Positions 7,856-13,873 of a stretch of 16,577 nt of DNA are shown here, piece by piece. The notes beneath the pieces are model-generated. The model had not been told where the DNA came from. It was given only the letters and a program-made list of their open reading frames with translations, and ran no database searches. The stretch is from an uncultured Oscillospiraceae bacterium (GTDB taxonomy: Bacteria > Bacillota > Clostridia > Oscillospirales > Oscillospiraceae), in contig CAJUAS010000035.1 of NCBI GenBank assembly GCA_910584395.1, positions 1 to 16,577 on the forward strand, written 5' to 3'. The position numbers and the translations under genes were made by a program. The first letter of the stretch is position 1. Each line of letters begins with the position of its first letter.

Positions 7856-9334
7856 TCACGGCGCAGCAAGCTCCAGACGCTGGGGGGCTACAGCGTCCAG
7901 AAAGGCCCTGTCATGCTCCACCAGCACCAGCGCGGCGGGGAAGTCGCGGAGAAGAGCCTCCAGCTGCATACGGGAAAACACGTCCACATAGTTGAGCGGT
8001 TCATCCCAGAGGTAGAGGTGGGCGCTTTCGCTGAGACTGCGGGCAAGGAGAACTTTTTTCTTCTGCCCCGCGCTGTAGGTGGACATATCCCGGTCAAACA
8101 GCGTTCGGGGAAAGTCCAGCTTGCGGAGGAAGGAGAGAAACCGGGTCAGATCGACGCCGCAGGCGGCGGCATAGTCGCCGGGGAGGCCGGAGAGGAAGGA
8201 GGCATCCTGCGGGACGACGGAGAGAACAAGGTTGGAGGCGGCGGAGACCGTGCCGCTGTGGGGGATGCTCACCCCGGCAAGGAGCTTGAGAAGGCTGGAT
8301 TTGCCTGTGCCGTTCGGGCCGGTGAGGGCCAGACGCTGGCCCTGCTCCACCGTGAAGGTCAGAGGGGAAAACAGCGGCCCTCCACCGTAGTCGATGGAAA
8401 GCTCCCGCAGCTCCACGAGACGGGATTTTGGGTGGAGCAGAGGGCGAAGCTCTAAAGCAGGGGTCTTTTCCACGTTTTGAAGAAGCCCCTGCTTTTCCTC
8501 TATGGCCGTTTGGCGGCGGTTTTCCACCGCCTTGGAGCGTTTCATCATCTTGGCGGCCTTGTGACCGATGGCGCCCCGGTCAAAGGCGTGAGAGCCGATC
8601 TTCCCTTGCTCGATCCGGTCAGACCAGCGGGCCGTCTGCTTCTGGGCCGCCTCCAAGCGGGCGATGTCTTTGGTGAGTTTTTGGCGCTGGGCGCGCTCAA
8701 AGTCCTCCCGCCGCCGGCGCTCCGTCCACCAAGTGGAGAAGCTGCCCGAAACGGTCTCCGCGCCGCTTGGCTCAAGGGCGATGATGTGATCCACGCAGCC
8801 GTCCAGAAAGGCCCGGTCGTGAGAGACCAGAAGAAAACCCTGCTGACGGCGCAGATAGCGGCTGACGGCCGCCCGTCCCGCCATATCCAGATGGTTGGTC
8901 GGCTCGTCAATGAGGAGGAAATGGCCCTCGCGAAGAAAGAGCAGAGCCAGCAGGCAGCGGGTCTGTTCACCAAGGGAAAGGGTGTGGAAGGGACGGGCCA
9001 AAACCGCCTCGTTGACCTCCAGATCGGCCAGCTCCCGGTAGAGCCGCCATGATTCCACGTCGGGGGCGGTGTTTTCAAGGGCCTCCAAGGTGGAAAGGGT
9101 GGGATCGGGAACGTCGCAGGGGAAAAAGTCGGTGGGAACGGGGGGCGAGATAGAACCGGCCTGCGGAGTGAGGCGGCGGGCAAGGAGGCGCAGAAGGGTG
9201 GTCTTACCCCGTCCGTTTCGCGCCACGATGCCGGTGCGCCAGCCGGTGTCCAGACGCAGGTCAAAATGCTCAAAGACCGTATCCGGGCTTCCGGGGTAGG
9301 CAAAGGAAAGCCCGGAGATTTGAAGCTGAGACAT
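7856..9334 (-). CDS. ABC-F ribosomal protection protein, Lsa/CplR-like (antibiotic resistance type)
   Basis: Soluble protein of 492 residues with two ATPase domains and no membrane segment, the layout of ABC-F translation factors. First domain: P-loop at 38-45, signature LSLGEQ at 119-124, Walker B with Glu144. Second: P-loop GPNGTGKS at 339-346, signature YSAGQKKK at 420-427, Walker B LWDEPLNYVD with Glu445. The linker (about 200-305) carries AIGHKAAKMMKRSK at 255-268, and this, with the WDEPLNY motif, recalls Lsa/CplR proteins that displace lincosamides, streptogramins A and pleuromutilins from the ribosome. The first P-loop starts with Ala38 in place of the usual Gly. Start ATG 9334 follows GAGGTG (9347-9342) by 7 nt. 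The attenuator upstream supports the resistance role. The exact drug range cannot be read from sequence; a housekeeping ABC-F is less likely. Confidence 0.85.
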   Translation of the reverse strand: MSQLQISGLSFAYPGSPDTVFEHFDLRLDTGWRTGIVARNGRGKTTLLRLLARRLTPQAGSISPPVPTDFFPCDVPDPTLSTLEALENTAPDVESWRLYRELADLEVNEAVLARPFHTLSLGEQTRCLLALLFLREGHFLLIDEPTNHLDMAGRAAVSRYLRRQQGFLLVSHDRAFLDGCVDHIIALEPSGAETVSGSFSTWWTERRRREDFERAQRQKLTKDIARLEAAQKQTARWSDRIEQGKIGSHAFDRGAIGHKAAKMMKRSKAVENRRQTAIEEKQGLLQNVEKTPALELRPLLHPKSRLVELRELSIDYGGGPLFSPLTFTVEQGQRLALTGPNGTGKSSLLKLLAGVSIPHSGTVSAASNLVLSVVPQDASFLSGLPGDYAAACGVDLTRFLSFLRKLDFPRTLFDRDMSTYSAGQKKKVLLARSLSESAHLYLWDEPLNYVDVFSRMQLEALLRDFPAALVLVEHDRAFLDAVAPQRLELAAP

Positions 9335-9347
9335 GGTGCATCACCTC

Positions 9348-9389
9348 AAAATACAAAATGGGCGCGGAAGTCGGCCTTCCACGCCCATT
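9348..9389 (-). terminator. Intrinsic terminator (attenuator) before the ABC-F gene
   Basis: The 5' arm AATGGGCGTGGAAG (9389-9376), loop GCCGA (9375-9371) and 3' arm CTTCCGCGCCCATT (9370-9357) form a 14-bp stem with one T-G wobble, followed by TTGTATTTT (9356-9348). It sits 13 nt before the ABC-F start codon and no gene ends just upstream, so it is an attenuator rather than an end-of-operon terminator. Confidence 0.87.
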
Positions 9390-9405
9390 GGCTCGCACAA
9401 TGGAC
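9383..9405 (-). promoter_or_regulatory. Antiterminator hairpin of the ABC-F leader
   Basis: GTCCATTG (9405-9398), loop TGCGAGC, CAATGGGC (9390-9383): eight pairs including one T-G wobble. Its 3' arm covers the first seven bases of the terminator's 5' arm (9389-9383), so the two structures exclude each other. Confidence 0.75.
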
Positions 9406-9495
9406 AAGGTGGTGAAAAGGCGCATATATCCTCCCGCAAAGCGCGGCCAAACACCGGTCTGTCAAGACCGGCCCGGCAACGCCGAAACGAGCGGA

Positions 9496-9507
9496 TCAGA
9501 TGCGCAT
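9496..9507 (-). CDS. Three-codon leader ORF (Met-Arg-Ile-stop)
   Basis: ATG CGC ATC TGA at 9507-9496, with AGGAG (9519-9515) 7 nt before the ATG, an ideal spacing. It begins about 25 nt after the predicted transcript start, and its bases form half of the long-range helix with the antiterminator region. Drugs acting at the peptidyl transferase centre block the first peptide bonds, so such a short ORF is suited to sensing them. It is far too short to be a working protein; the role is regulatory and inferred. Confidence 0.7.
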   Translation of the reverse strand: MRI

Positions 9508-9538
9508 TTTCCCACTCCTATCCTTTTAAGGTGACTTT

Positions 9539-9567
9539 AGTATAGCAACGGGGGAGACTCTTGTCAA
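9539..9567 (-). promoter_or_regulatory. Promoter of the ABC-F gene
   Basis: Read on the minus strand: -35 TTGACA (9567-9562), a 17-nt spacer, -10 TATACT (9544-9539). The -35 box includes the stop codon of gluQ (9566-9564), so the ABC-F gene has its own strong promoter right at the end of gluQ. Strong constant transcription with conditional termination is what an attenuator requires. Confidence 0.88.
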
Positions 9568-10493
9568 GAGAGGGAAAGCTCAGTGACGGTGATGTCCTCT
9601 GTGGGGACGCGATCCCATGAAAACGAGGGGACAAGCTCCCGGGGGGTGACGGGGGCGGGCTTGTCCAGAAGGCCCGCCCAGCAGGCCAGCACGCCCACCA
9701 GCTCCGTGGGCGGATACCGCTTGCGCAAGGCCCGGAGGGACAGGTCGCCCTCCCGCTTGGAGAGCCGCCGTCCGTCCGGGGCGAGGAGCAGGGGCAGGTG
9801 GCAGTAGCTTGGGTGGGGAAAGCCCAAGACCTCCTGCAAATAGAGCTGTTGGGGGGTGGAGGGAAGCAGATCCCTGCCCCGCACCACCTCGGTGACCCCC
9901 ATGGCGGCGTCGTCCGCCACCACCGCCAACTGGTAGGCATAAAGCCCATCGGAGCGGCGGAGGATAAAGTCGCCCACCTCTTGGGCCAGATTGGCGCGGT
10001 ACGGCCCTAAATGGCCGTCCGTCAGGGCGTAGACCTTGTCGGGAACGCGCAGCCGCAGCGCCCCGCGGCGGCCCTGCAGCTCCAATGCAGCCCGCTGGGC
10101 GTCGCTCAGCGTCCGGCAGCGCCCGCTGTAGACCGGGGCGGCGGTGTGGGGCGCGCTGGCCTCGGTGGGAGCGGCGTGCAGCTCCCTGCGGGTGCAGTAG
10201 CAGGGGTAGAGGAGGCCCTGCGCCGCCAGCCGGGACAGGCAGTCCTCGTAATAGCCGAAGCGCTGGGACTGGTACACTGGGTCGTTGTCCCAGTCGAGAC
10301 CCAGCCAGCGGAAATCCTCCATGACCCCTTGGGAGAACCGGGCGGGGCAGCGGGGGAGATCCAAGTCCTCCAGCCGCAGCACCACCTGCCCGCCCTGTGC
10401 GCGGGCGGAAAGCCACGCCAGCAGGGCGGCAAAGGCGTTGCCAAGGTGCATTTCGCCGCTGGGACTGGGGGCAAGACGGCCGGTGACTGGCAT
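9564..10493 (-). CDS. gluQ: GluQ, glutamyl-queuosine tRNA(Asp) synthetase
   Basis: Stand-alone paralogue of the catalytic part of glutamyl-tRNA synthetase that attaches glutamate to queuosine at the wobble position of tRNA-Asp. It has 309 residues, as expected for the family, and no anticodon-binding domain. The HIGH motif is HLGN at 16-19 (within APSPSGEMHLGNA), and the KMSKS equivalent is RRLSKREGD. A zinc site of the GluQ type is suggested by YPCYCTRREL followed by VYSGRCR. I chose ATG 10493 because AAGGAGGA stands 7 nt upstream and a promoter lies just before; the longer open frame to 11144 is antisense to the next gene. It implies queuosine-modified tRNA in this organism. Confidence 0.93.
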   Translation of the reverse strand: MPVTGRLAPSPSGEMHLGNAFAALLAWLSARAQGGQVVLRLEDLDLPRCPARFSQGVMEDFRWLGLDWDNDPVYQSQRFGYYEDCLSRLAAQGLLYPCYCTRRELHAAPTEASAPHTAAPVYSGRCRTLSDAQRAALELQGRRGALRLRVPDKVYALTDGHLGPYRANLAQEVGDFILRRSDGLYAYQLAVVADDAAMGVTEVVRGRDLLPSTPQQLYLQEVLGFPHPSYCHLPLLLAPDGRRLSKREGDLSLRALRKRYPPTELVGVLACWAGLLDKPAPVTPRELVPSFSWDRVPTEDITVTELSLS

Positions 10494-10525
10494 GGAAAAA
10501 TCCTCCTTGGGGAAAAATCGTATAT

Positions 10526-10554
10526 ATTGTAGCATGGCGGGGCAAGGGGCGCAA
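10526..10554 (-). promoter_or_regulatory. Promoter of gluQ
   Basis: Minus strand: -35 TTGCGC (10554-10549), 17-nt spacer, -10 TACAAT (10531-10526). The leader is about 26 nt, with no room for a riboswitch. Its -35 box lies 10 bp from the -35 box of the divergent promoter at 10565, so the two may affect each other. Confidence 0.7.
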
Positions 10555-10564
10555 GGGGTAGTAG

Positions 10565-10593
10565 TTGCAAAAATTATGTAAATCTGGTACAAT
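10565..10593 (+). promoter_or_regulatory. Promoter of the HdeD-like gene
   Basis: -35 TTGCAA (10565-10570), 17-nt spacer, -10 TACAAT (10588-10593). An 8-bp inverted repeat, ATTATGTA (10573-10580) and TACATAAT (10599-10606), brackets the -10 box and could be an operator. Confidence 0.75.
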
Positions 10594-10606
10594 GTCCCTA
10601 CATAAT
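10573..10606. repeat. Inverted repeat ATTATGTA/TACATAAT around the -10 box
   Basis: Perfect 8-bp arms at 10573-10580 and 10599-10606, separated by 18 bp that contain the -10 box. The arms are AT-rich in a GC-rich genome. The position suits a repressor site. The same TACATAAT core occurs at 13750-13757 and 13910-13917, and ATTATGT occurs at 11262-11268, just before another promoter. Confidence 0.5.
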
Positions 10607-10652
10607 AGGATATTGGGCGCATGGCGTCAAAATAAGAAAGGAGCGAACAGGC

Positions 10653-11252
10653 ATGAAAGAGTGGCTGAAAAGTGTGAAGTGGAATCTGATCCTTGCGGCT
10701 CTGGCCTATGTGGTTTTGGGGGTGGTGCTTCTGGCGTGGCCGGACACCACGGGAAACGTGCTGTGTACGCTGCTGGGCATTTTGCTTCTGGGCTATGGCA
10801 TTTTCCAGATCATCGGCTTCTTTACCCGCGGAGACGAGGGCTGGGGGAGCGGCGCGGTGTACCTTTTGGCGGGCCTGTGCGCCGTGGCGCTGGGCGTGTT
10901 TGCCCTGAGCAGTCCTGAAAAGGTGCTGGCTATCCTCCCGGTGGCGCTGGGCGCGGTCGTGGTGGTGGATAGCTGCATCAGCCTGAAGCGGGCCTTTCAG
11001 CTCAAGGAGCTGGGGATGGAGCGGTGGTGGATCGCCGCGCTGCTGGCGGTGGTGACGCTGCTCTTCGGCCTTGTGGTGATGTTCAACCCCTTCCAAAGCG
11101 CGCTGTTGGTCATCCGCATCGTAGGCGGCGTGCTGATCTACCAAGGCATCAGCGATCTGGTCACCATTACCCGCGTGACCTATTACGGCAAGCGTGTTTT
11201 AGAGGAGCTGGGCGCTGTGGAGGGAGAAGTCACCAAGGAAGAGGATCTGTGA
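10653..11252 (+). CDS. HdeD/DUF308-like small integral membrane protein
   Basis: A 199-residue protein with about six membrane helices (near 11-30, 35-57, 67-85, 88-108, 122-142 and 147-170) and a charged, acidic C-terminal tail. The internal repetition of helix pairs with small-residue-rich stretches such as LLGILLLGYGIFQIIG is typical of the HdeD/DUF308 group, whose enterobacterial members relate to acid stress; the function in Bacillota is unknown. Start ATG 10653 follows AAAGGAG by about 9 nt. It has its own promoter and may be controlled by the inverted repeat there. Family call from general pattern, so moderately sure. Confidence 0.72.
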   Translation: MKEWLKSVKWNLILAALAYVVLGVVLLAWPDTTGNVLCTLLGILLLGYGIFQIIGFFTRGDEGWGSGAVYLLAGLCAVALGVFALSSPEKVLAILPVALGAVVVVDSCISLKRAFQLKELGMERWWIAALLAVVTLLFGLVVMFNPFQSALLVIRIVGGVLIYQGISDLVTITRVTYYGKRVLEELGAVEGEVTKEEDL

Positions 11253-11279
11253 CAGCGGCAAATTATGTGTTTTTATCTG

Positions 11280-11308
11280 TTGACAAAATGGTTTCAAAGT
11301 GTTACAAT
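11280..11308 (+). promoter_or_regulatory. Promoter of the 96-residue protein gene
   Basis: Perfect -35 TTGACA (11280-11285), 17-nt spacer, -10 TACAAT (11303-11308); boxes and spacing are the same as for the met promoter. The half-site ATTATGT lies at 11262-11268, eleven bases upstream. The transcript start should be near 11315, giving a short leader of about 23 nt. Confidence 0.85.
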
Positions 11309-11337
11309 ACGGTTACAGTTTTTACAGGAGGTCACTC

Positions 11338-11628
11338 ATGGCGAAAAAGGAACTTCCCTTGGAATATAAGGGCCATCCCCTGCGGCGCAAGGACAACATG
11401 ATCTACTACGGCAGCATGGCCGAGAAATATATCATCCTGCTGACCATCAACGACAGCAAAAAGGTGGACGATTTGGACGTGCCCACCAAGGTAAGCATCC
11501 AGCTGCAGCTCACCGACCCCGACCTTCGCTCCCGCGACCGGGTGGTGAAAAAGTCGGAAAAGGACAGCCTTTATGCCGCCATGGACATCGGCGCGATCTG
11601 GTTGGAGCGGGCGCTGGCCACCATGTAA
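11338..11628 (+). CDS. Small hypothetical protein, 96 residues
   Basis: I do not recognise the family. ATG 11338 follows AGGAGG (11326-11331) by 6 nt, and the gene has a consensus promoter, so it should be well expressed. The product is soluble, rich in charged residues, with no signal or membrane segment. The middle (YIILLTINDSKK, then VSIQLQLTD) reads like alternating beta strands, and the last 25 residues look helical. No cysteine or histidine cluster suggests a metal site. No terminator is visible before the next gene 76 bp downstream, so it may be transcribed together with the NlpC/P60 hydrolase gene. Confidence 0.85.
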   Translation: MAKKELPLEYKGHPLRRKDNMIYYGSMAEKYIILLTINDSKKVDDLDVPTKVSIQLQLTDPDLRSRDRVVKKSEKDSLYAAMDIGAIWLERALATM

Positions 11629-11704
11629 AAGCAAGACCGGCACATAGGATAAGCAGAGGGAACGACGAAGCAGACGGGTTTACGAAAGATAAGGAGGACA
11701 AACC

Positions 11705-12646
11705 GTGAGAGGCAAGCATATTATCGGGGCTGTGATGGCCGGAGTTTTGATGTGTTCCACCGTGATTTCCGCCAACGCGGCCTGTGTAGGTGTGGGCACG
11801 GTGGAAGGAGACGGACTTCGTCTCCGCAAGGATGTGGGCATTGAGTCCGAGGTCATCACCACCGCCAAGAAGGGCGCGACTGTGGTGGTGCTGGAGGAGA
11901 AGGACGGCTGGTATAAGGTTGATTTTGACACCCAGATCGGTTATATGTCCGCCGGCTTTGTGGACGTGGAAGCCAGAGTGGAGAAGGATCTGGGCTGGGG
12001 CATGGTCACCACCGAGGGCGACCCTCTCAATGTTCGCGTCGCCGCGGGCACTACATATAACGTGGCCACCAAGCTCCAAAACGGGACGAGCGTGAAGGTG
12101 CTGGGTGTGTATGACGGCTGGTACAAGATCGCATATAACGGCGGGGAAGGATATGTGAGCAGCGACTATATCACCCTCACCGCCGACGACAAGGGCACCC
12201 GCAAGGACGGGGACGTGCTGGTGGATCAGGCCGTACCCAAGGCCGGTTCGGCTCTGGGCCAGAGCATCGTGAACGAGGCCATGAAGCATCTGGGCAAGGC
12301 CTACCGCAGCGGCGCAAAAGGCCCGAATTCCTTTGACTGCTCCGGCTTTGCATACTACTGCGTCAAGCAGGCCAGCGGCGGCAGCATCCTCCTCTCCGGT
12401 GGCTCTACCACCCAGTGGCGGACAGCGCCCGGCCAGCGGATCACCTCCATCAGCCAGCTGCAGCCCGGCGACCTGATTTTTATCTGCGATCCTGCCTACG
12501 CCAAGGGCTACGCCACCTCCCATGTGGAGATCTACGCCGGGAACGGCATGATCGTCCACGCCGCAGACCGCAAGACCGGCGTGGTGTGCGTGCCCCTGCG
12601 GGACAAGGACATCCGCTATTTCGTGGGTGCGATCCGTCTGGGCTGA
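11705..12646 (+). CDS. Secreted SH3b-SH3b-NlpC/P60 peptidoglycan endopeptidase
   Basis: Cell-wall hydrolase of 313 residues. The N-terminal signal peptide (1-25) ends in ANA; the CVG that follows is not a good lipobox. Two bacterial SH3 domains come next (about 30-88 and 98-158), each with the LRLRK or LNVRV start, a DGWYK motif and a GYMS/GYVS strand. The NlpC/P60 domain (about 186-313) has catalytic Cys212 in DCSGF, His273 in SHVEIYAG and His285 in IVHA. It should cleave peptide stems of peptidoglycan, with the SH3 pair binding the wall. Start GTG 11705 is set by AAGGAGGAC about 6 nt upstream; no promoter of its own is evident. A terminator follows at 12665. Confidence 0.93.
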   Translation: MRGKHIIGAVMAGVLMCSTVISANAACVGVGTVEGDGLRLRKDVGIESEVITTAKKGATVVVLEEKDGWYKVDFDTQIGYMSAGFVDVEARVEKDLGWGMVTTEGDPLNVRVAAGTTYNVATKLQNGTSVKVLGVYDGWYKIAYNGGEGYVSSDYITLTADDKGTRKDGDVLVDQAVPKAGSALGQSIVNEAMKHLGKAYRSGAKGPNSFDCSGFAYYCVKQASGGSILLSGGSTTQWRTAPGQRITSISQLQPGDLIFICDPAYAKGYATSHVEIYAGNGMIVHAADRKTGVVCVPLRDKDIRYFVGAIRLG

Positions 12647-12664
12647 AAACCCTTTGGAACAAAT

Positions 12665-12705
12665 ACAAACCCTCCGCCGTCTAAACGCGGAGGGTTTGTT
12701 GTATA
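12665..12705 (+). terminator. Intrinsic terminator after the NlpC/P60 gene
   Basis: Perfect 13-bp stem ACAAACCCTCCGC (12665-12677) and GCGGAGGGTTTGT (12687-12699), with a 9-nt loop. The tail TGTTGTATA is only partly T-rich, so the strength is uncertain, but the position 18 bp after the stop codon fits. Confidence 0.75.
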
Positions 12706-12712
12706 CAGCCCC

Positions 12713-12741
12713 TTGCAAAAAGGCGCGAATAATGGTATGAT
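12713..12741 (+). promoter_or_regulatory. Promoter of the eight-helix membrane protein gene
   Basis: -35 TTGCAA (12713-12718), 17-nt spacer, -10 TATGAT (12736-12741), just after the terminator of the preceding gene. Confidence 0.75.
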
Positions 12742-12777
12742 GACAAAAACGATATATGGGAGAAGGGACTGGTCAGG

Positions 12778-13542
12778 GTGAACAAAGAAGAACGCGCAGA
12801 GAAAAAACGCCGTGAAGACCAAGCGCTGAACCGGGTGCTGTGGTGGTTTGGCGGTGCGGTGCTCCTTGAGTTCTTCCTTTTGCTCCTCAACCGCTTCTAC
12901 ATCAACTTAGAGGGCGGAGCGCCCATGGCGTACACGCTGGCGGTGATGCTGCGGGTGCTGGCGTGGGTCAGCTTGGCCGCGGCGATTGCCCTTGGCGTCT
13001 GGTGGTGGCTGCGGCGGAAAAAGGGCGGAGCGACCTTTGTGCCCGGCGCATTGACCGTTGCGGCCGCGGTGCTGTTTGGCTGTTCTATGGTCGCCAGTCT
13101 CCTGCGTACCATCGGTGTGCAGTTCCTGTATGTGTCCGTGCCTGCGGCGGCGGTGCTGGCGCTGATCTACTACCTCTACCAGCGGGAATTTTTCTTAGTA
13201 GCCCTTCAGGGGGGCGTCGCCCTGTTTGCCATGTGGTGCTACCGCAAGCTGATCTTCCTTCAGGAAAAGGCCGCGTATGTGATGCTGGCGCTGTGCGCCT
13301 TCGCAGTGGTCGGCTTGGGTGTGCTTACCTTCGTGCTCCAGCGGCGGGACGGTAAGCTGGGCAAGCGGCGGATCTTGGCGAAAAAGGCCAACTACGCGCT
13401 GCTGTATGTGGCCGGGGCGGTGACCCTGTGCGCCCTGCTGGCGGCGCTGCTGCTGGGAGCGGCGGCGGCCTATTGGGCGCTGCTTTTAGTGGTGGCATGG
13501 CTGTTCGGCGCGGCGGTCTATTATACCGTTCGCCTGATGTGA
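12778..13542 (+). CDS. Hypothetical polytopic membrane protein
   Basis: A 254-residue protein that I cannot place in a named family. It starts with a short, highly charged cytoplasmic segment (many Lys, Glu and Arg in residues 1-17), then shows about eight hydrophobic helices near 19-40, 50-76, 84-104, 108-127, 131-148, 157-178, 200-222 and 224-245. Between helices 6 and 7 lies a basic loop (RRDGKLGKRR and the following lysines), consistent with a cytoplasmic side. No catalytic motif is visible. GTG 12778 is preceded by GAAGGG at a spacing of about 10 nt. It has its own promoter and a strong terminator, so it is a single-gene unit. Confidence 0.82.
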   Translation: MNKEERAEKKRREDQALNRVLWWFGGAVLLEFFLLLLNRFYINLEGGAPMAYTLAVMLRVLAWVSLAAAIALGVWWWLRRKKGGATFVPGALTVAAAVLFGCSMVASLLRTIGVQFLYVSVPAAAVLALIYYLYQREFFLVALQGGVALFAMWCYRKLIFLQEKAAYVMLALCAFAVVGLGVLTFVLQRRDGKLGKRRILAKKANYALLYVAGAVTLCALLAALLLGAAAAYWALLLVVAWLFGAAVYYTVRLM

Positions 13543-13572
13543 CAGCCCCTCCGAAACGAAAACAGTTCCTCC

Positions 13573-13602
13573 ATCGGCGGCGCACTGCGCCGCCGATTTT
13601 TT
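13573..13602 (+). terminator. Intrinsic terminator after the membrane protein gene
   Basis: Perfect 10-bp stem ATCGGCGGCG (13573-13582) and CGCCGCCGAT (13588-13597), loop CACTG, followed directly by a run of T to 13602. Very strong by composition. Confidence 0.93.
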
Positions 13603-13838
13603 GCAATTTGATAGCCCGTTGTAATGAGTGATGGAGGACTTGCAACACGGAGAAGGGGAAAAACGCGGTGGGAAAAGCTGGGTTGTAAAAAACCGTCGAA
13701 TCGAGGAATTTTAAGGCGGGTTTTAGAGGGAACAGGAGAGAAAATAGTTTACATAATTTGTAGAAATAAGCGGGCATTACCCTCTGTATTTCCCATTTTA
13801 GGCGAGACTTGGGGTACAGGTTTGGACAGTACCTCGGA

Positions 13839-13867
13839 ATATCCACATTTCCACATAGTTTTCCACA
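13839..13867 (+). other. Cluster of three DnaA-box-like 9-mers
   Basis: ATATCCACA (13839-13847), ATTTCCACA (13847-13855) and TTTTCCACA (13859-13867), all in the same direction, against the consensus TTATCCACA (one, two and one mismatches). Three in 29 bp suggests DnaA binding. No dnaA, dnaN or other origin gene is in the window, so a regulatory or DnaA-titrating site is more likely than an origin. Confidence 0.4.
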
Positions 13868-13873
13868 AACAGG

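Larger units (their letters stand above)
9335..9532 (-). promoter_or_regulatory. Ribosome-mediated transcription attenuator leader of the ABC-F gene
   Basis: Leader of about 198 nt between the predicted transcript start (about 9532) and the ABC-F ATG. In order on the minus strand it holds a tripeptide ORF (9507-9496), a hairpin CCGGTCT-TGAC-AGACCGG (9471-9454), an antiterminator (9405-9383) and a terminator (9389-9348). A long-range helix can pair 9523-9500 with 9402-9425: 22 base pairs, two of them G-U wobbles, with two single-base bulges and one mismatch. It would tie up both the leader ORF's ribosome binding site and the antiterminator's 5' arm (9405-9402). A small hairpin GGTG-ATG-CACC (9345-9335) also covers the ABC-F ribosome binding site. 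Leaders of this kind are known for ABC-F resistance genes such as vmlR and lmo0919; the mechanism here is inferred from pairing alone. Confidence 0.8.

Noticed and set aside
10494..11144. Upstream extension of gluQ to 11144 on the minus strand
   Set aside because: The extension is antisense to the HdeD-like gene, while ATG 10493 has an ideal ribosome binding site and a promoter just upstream.
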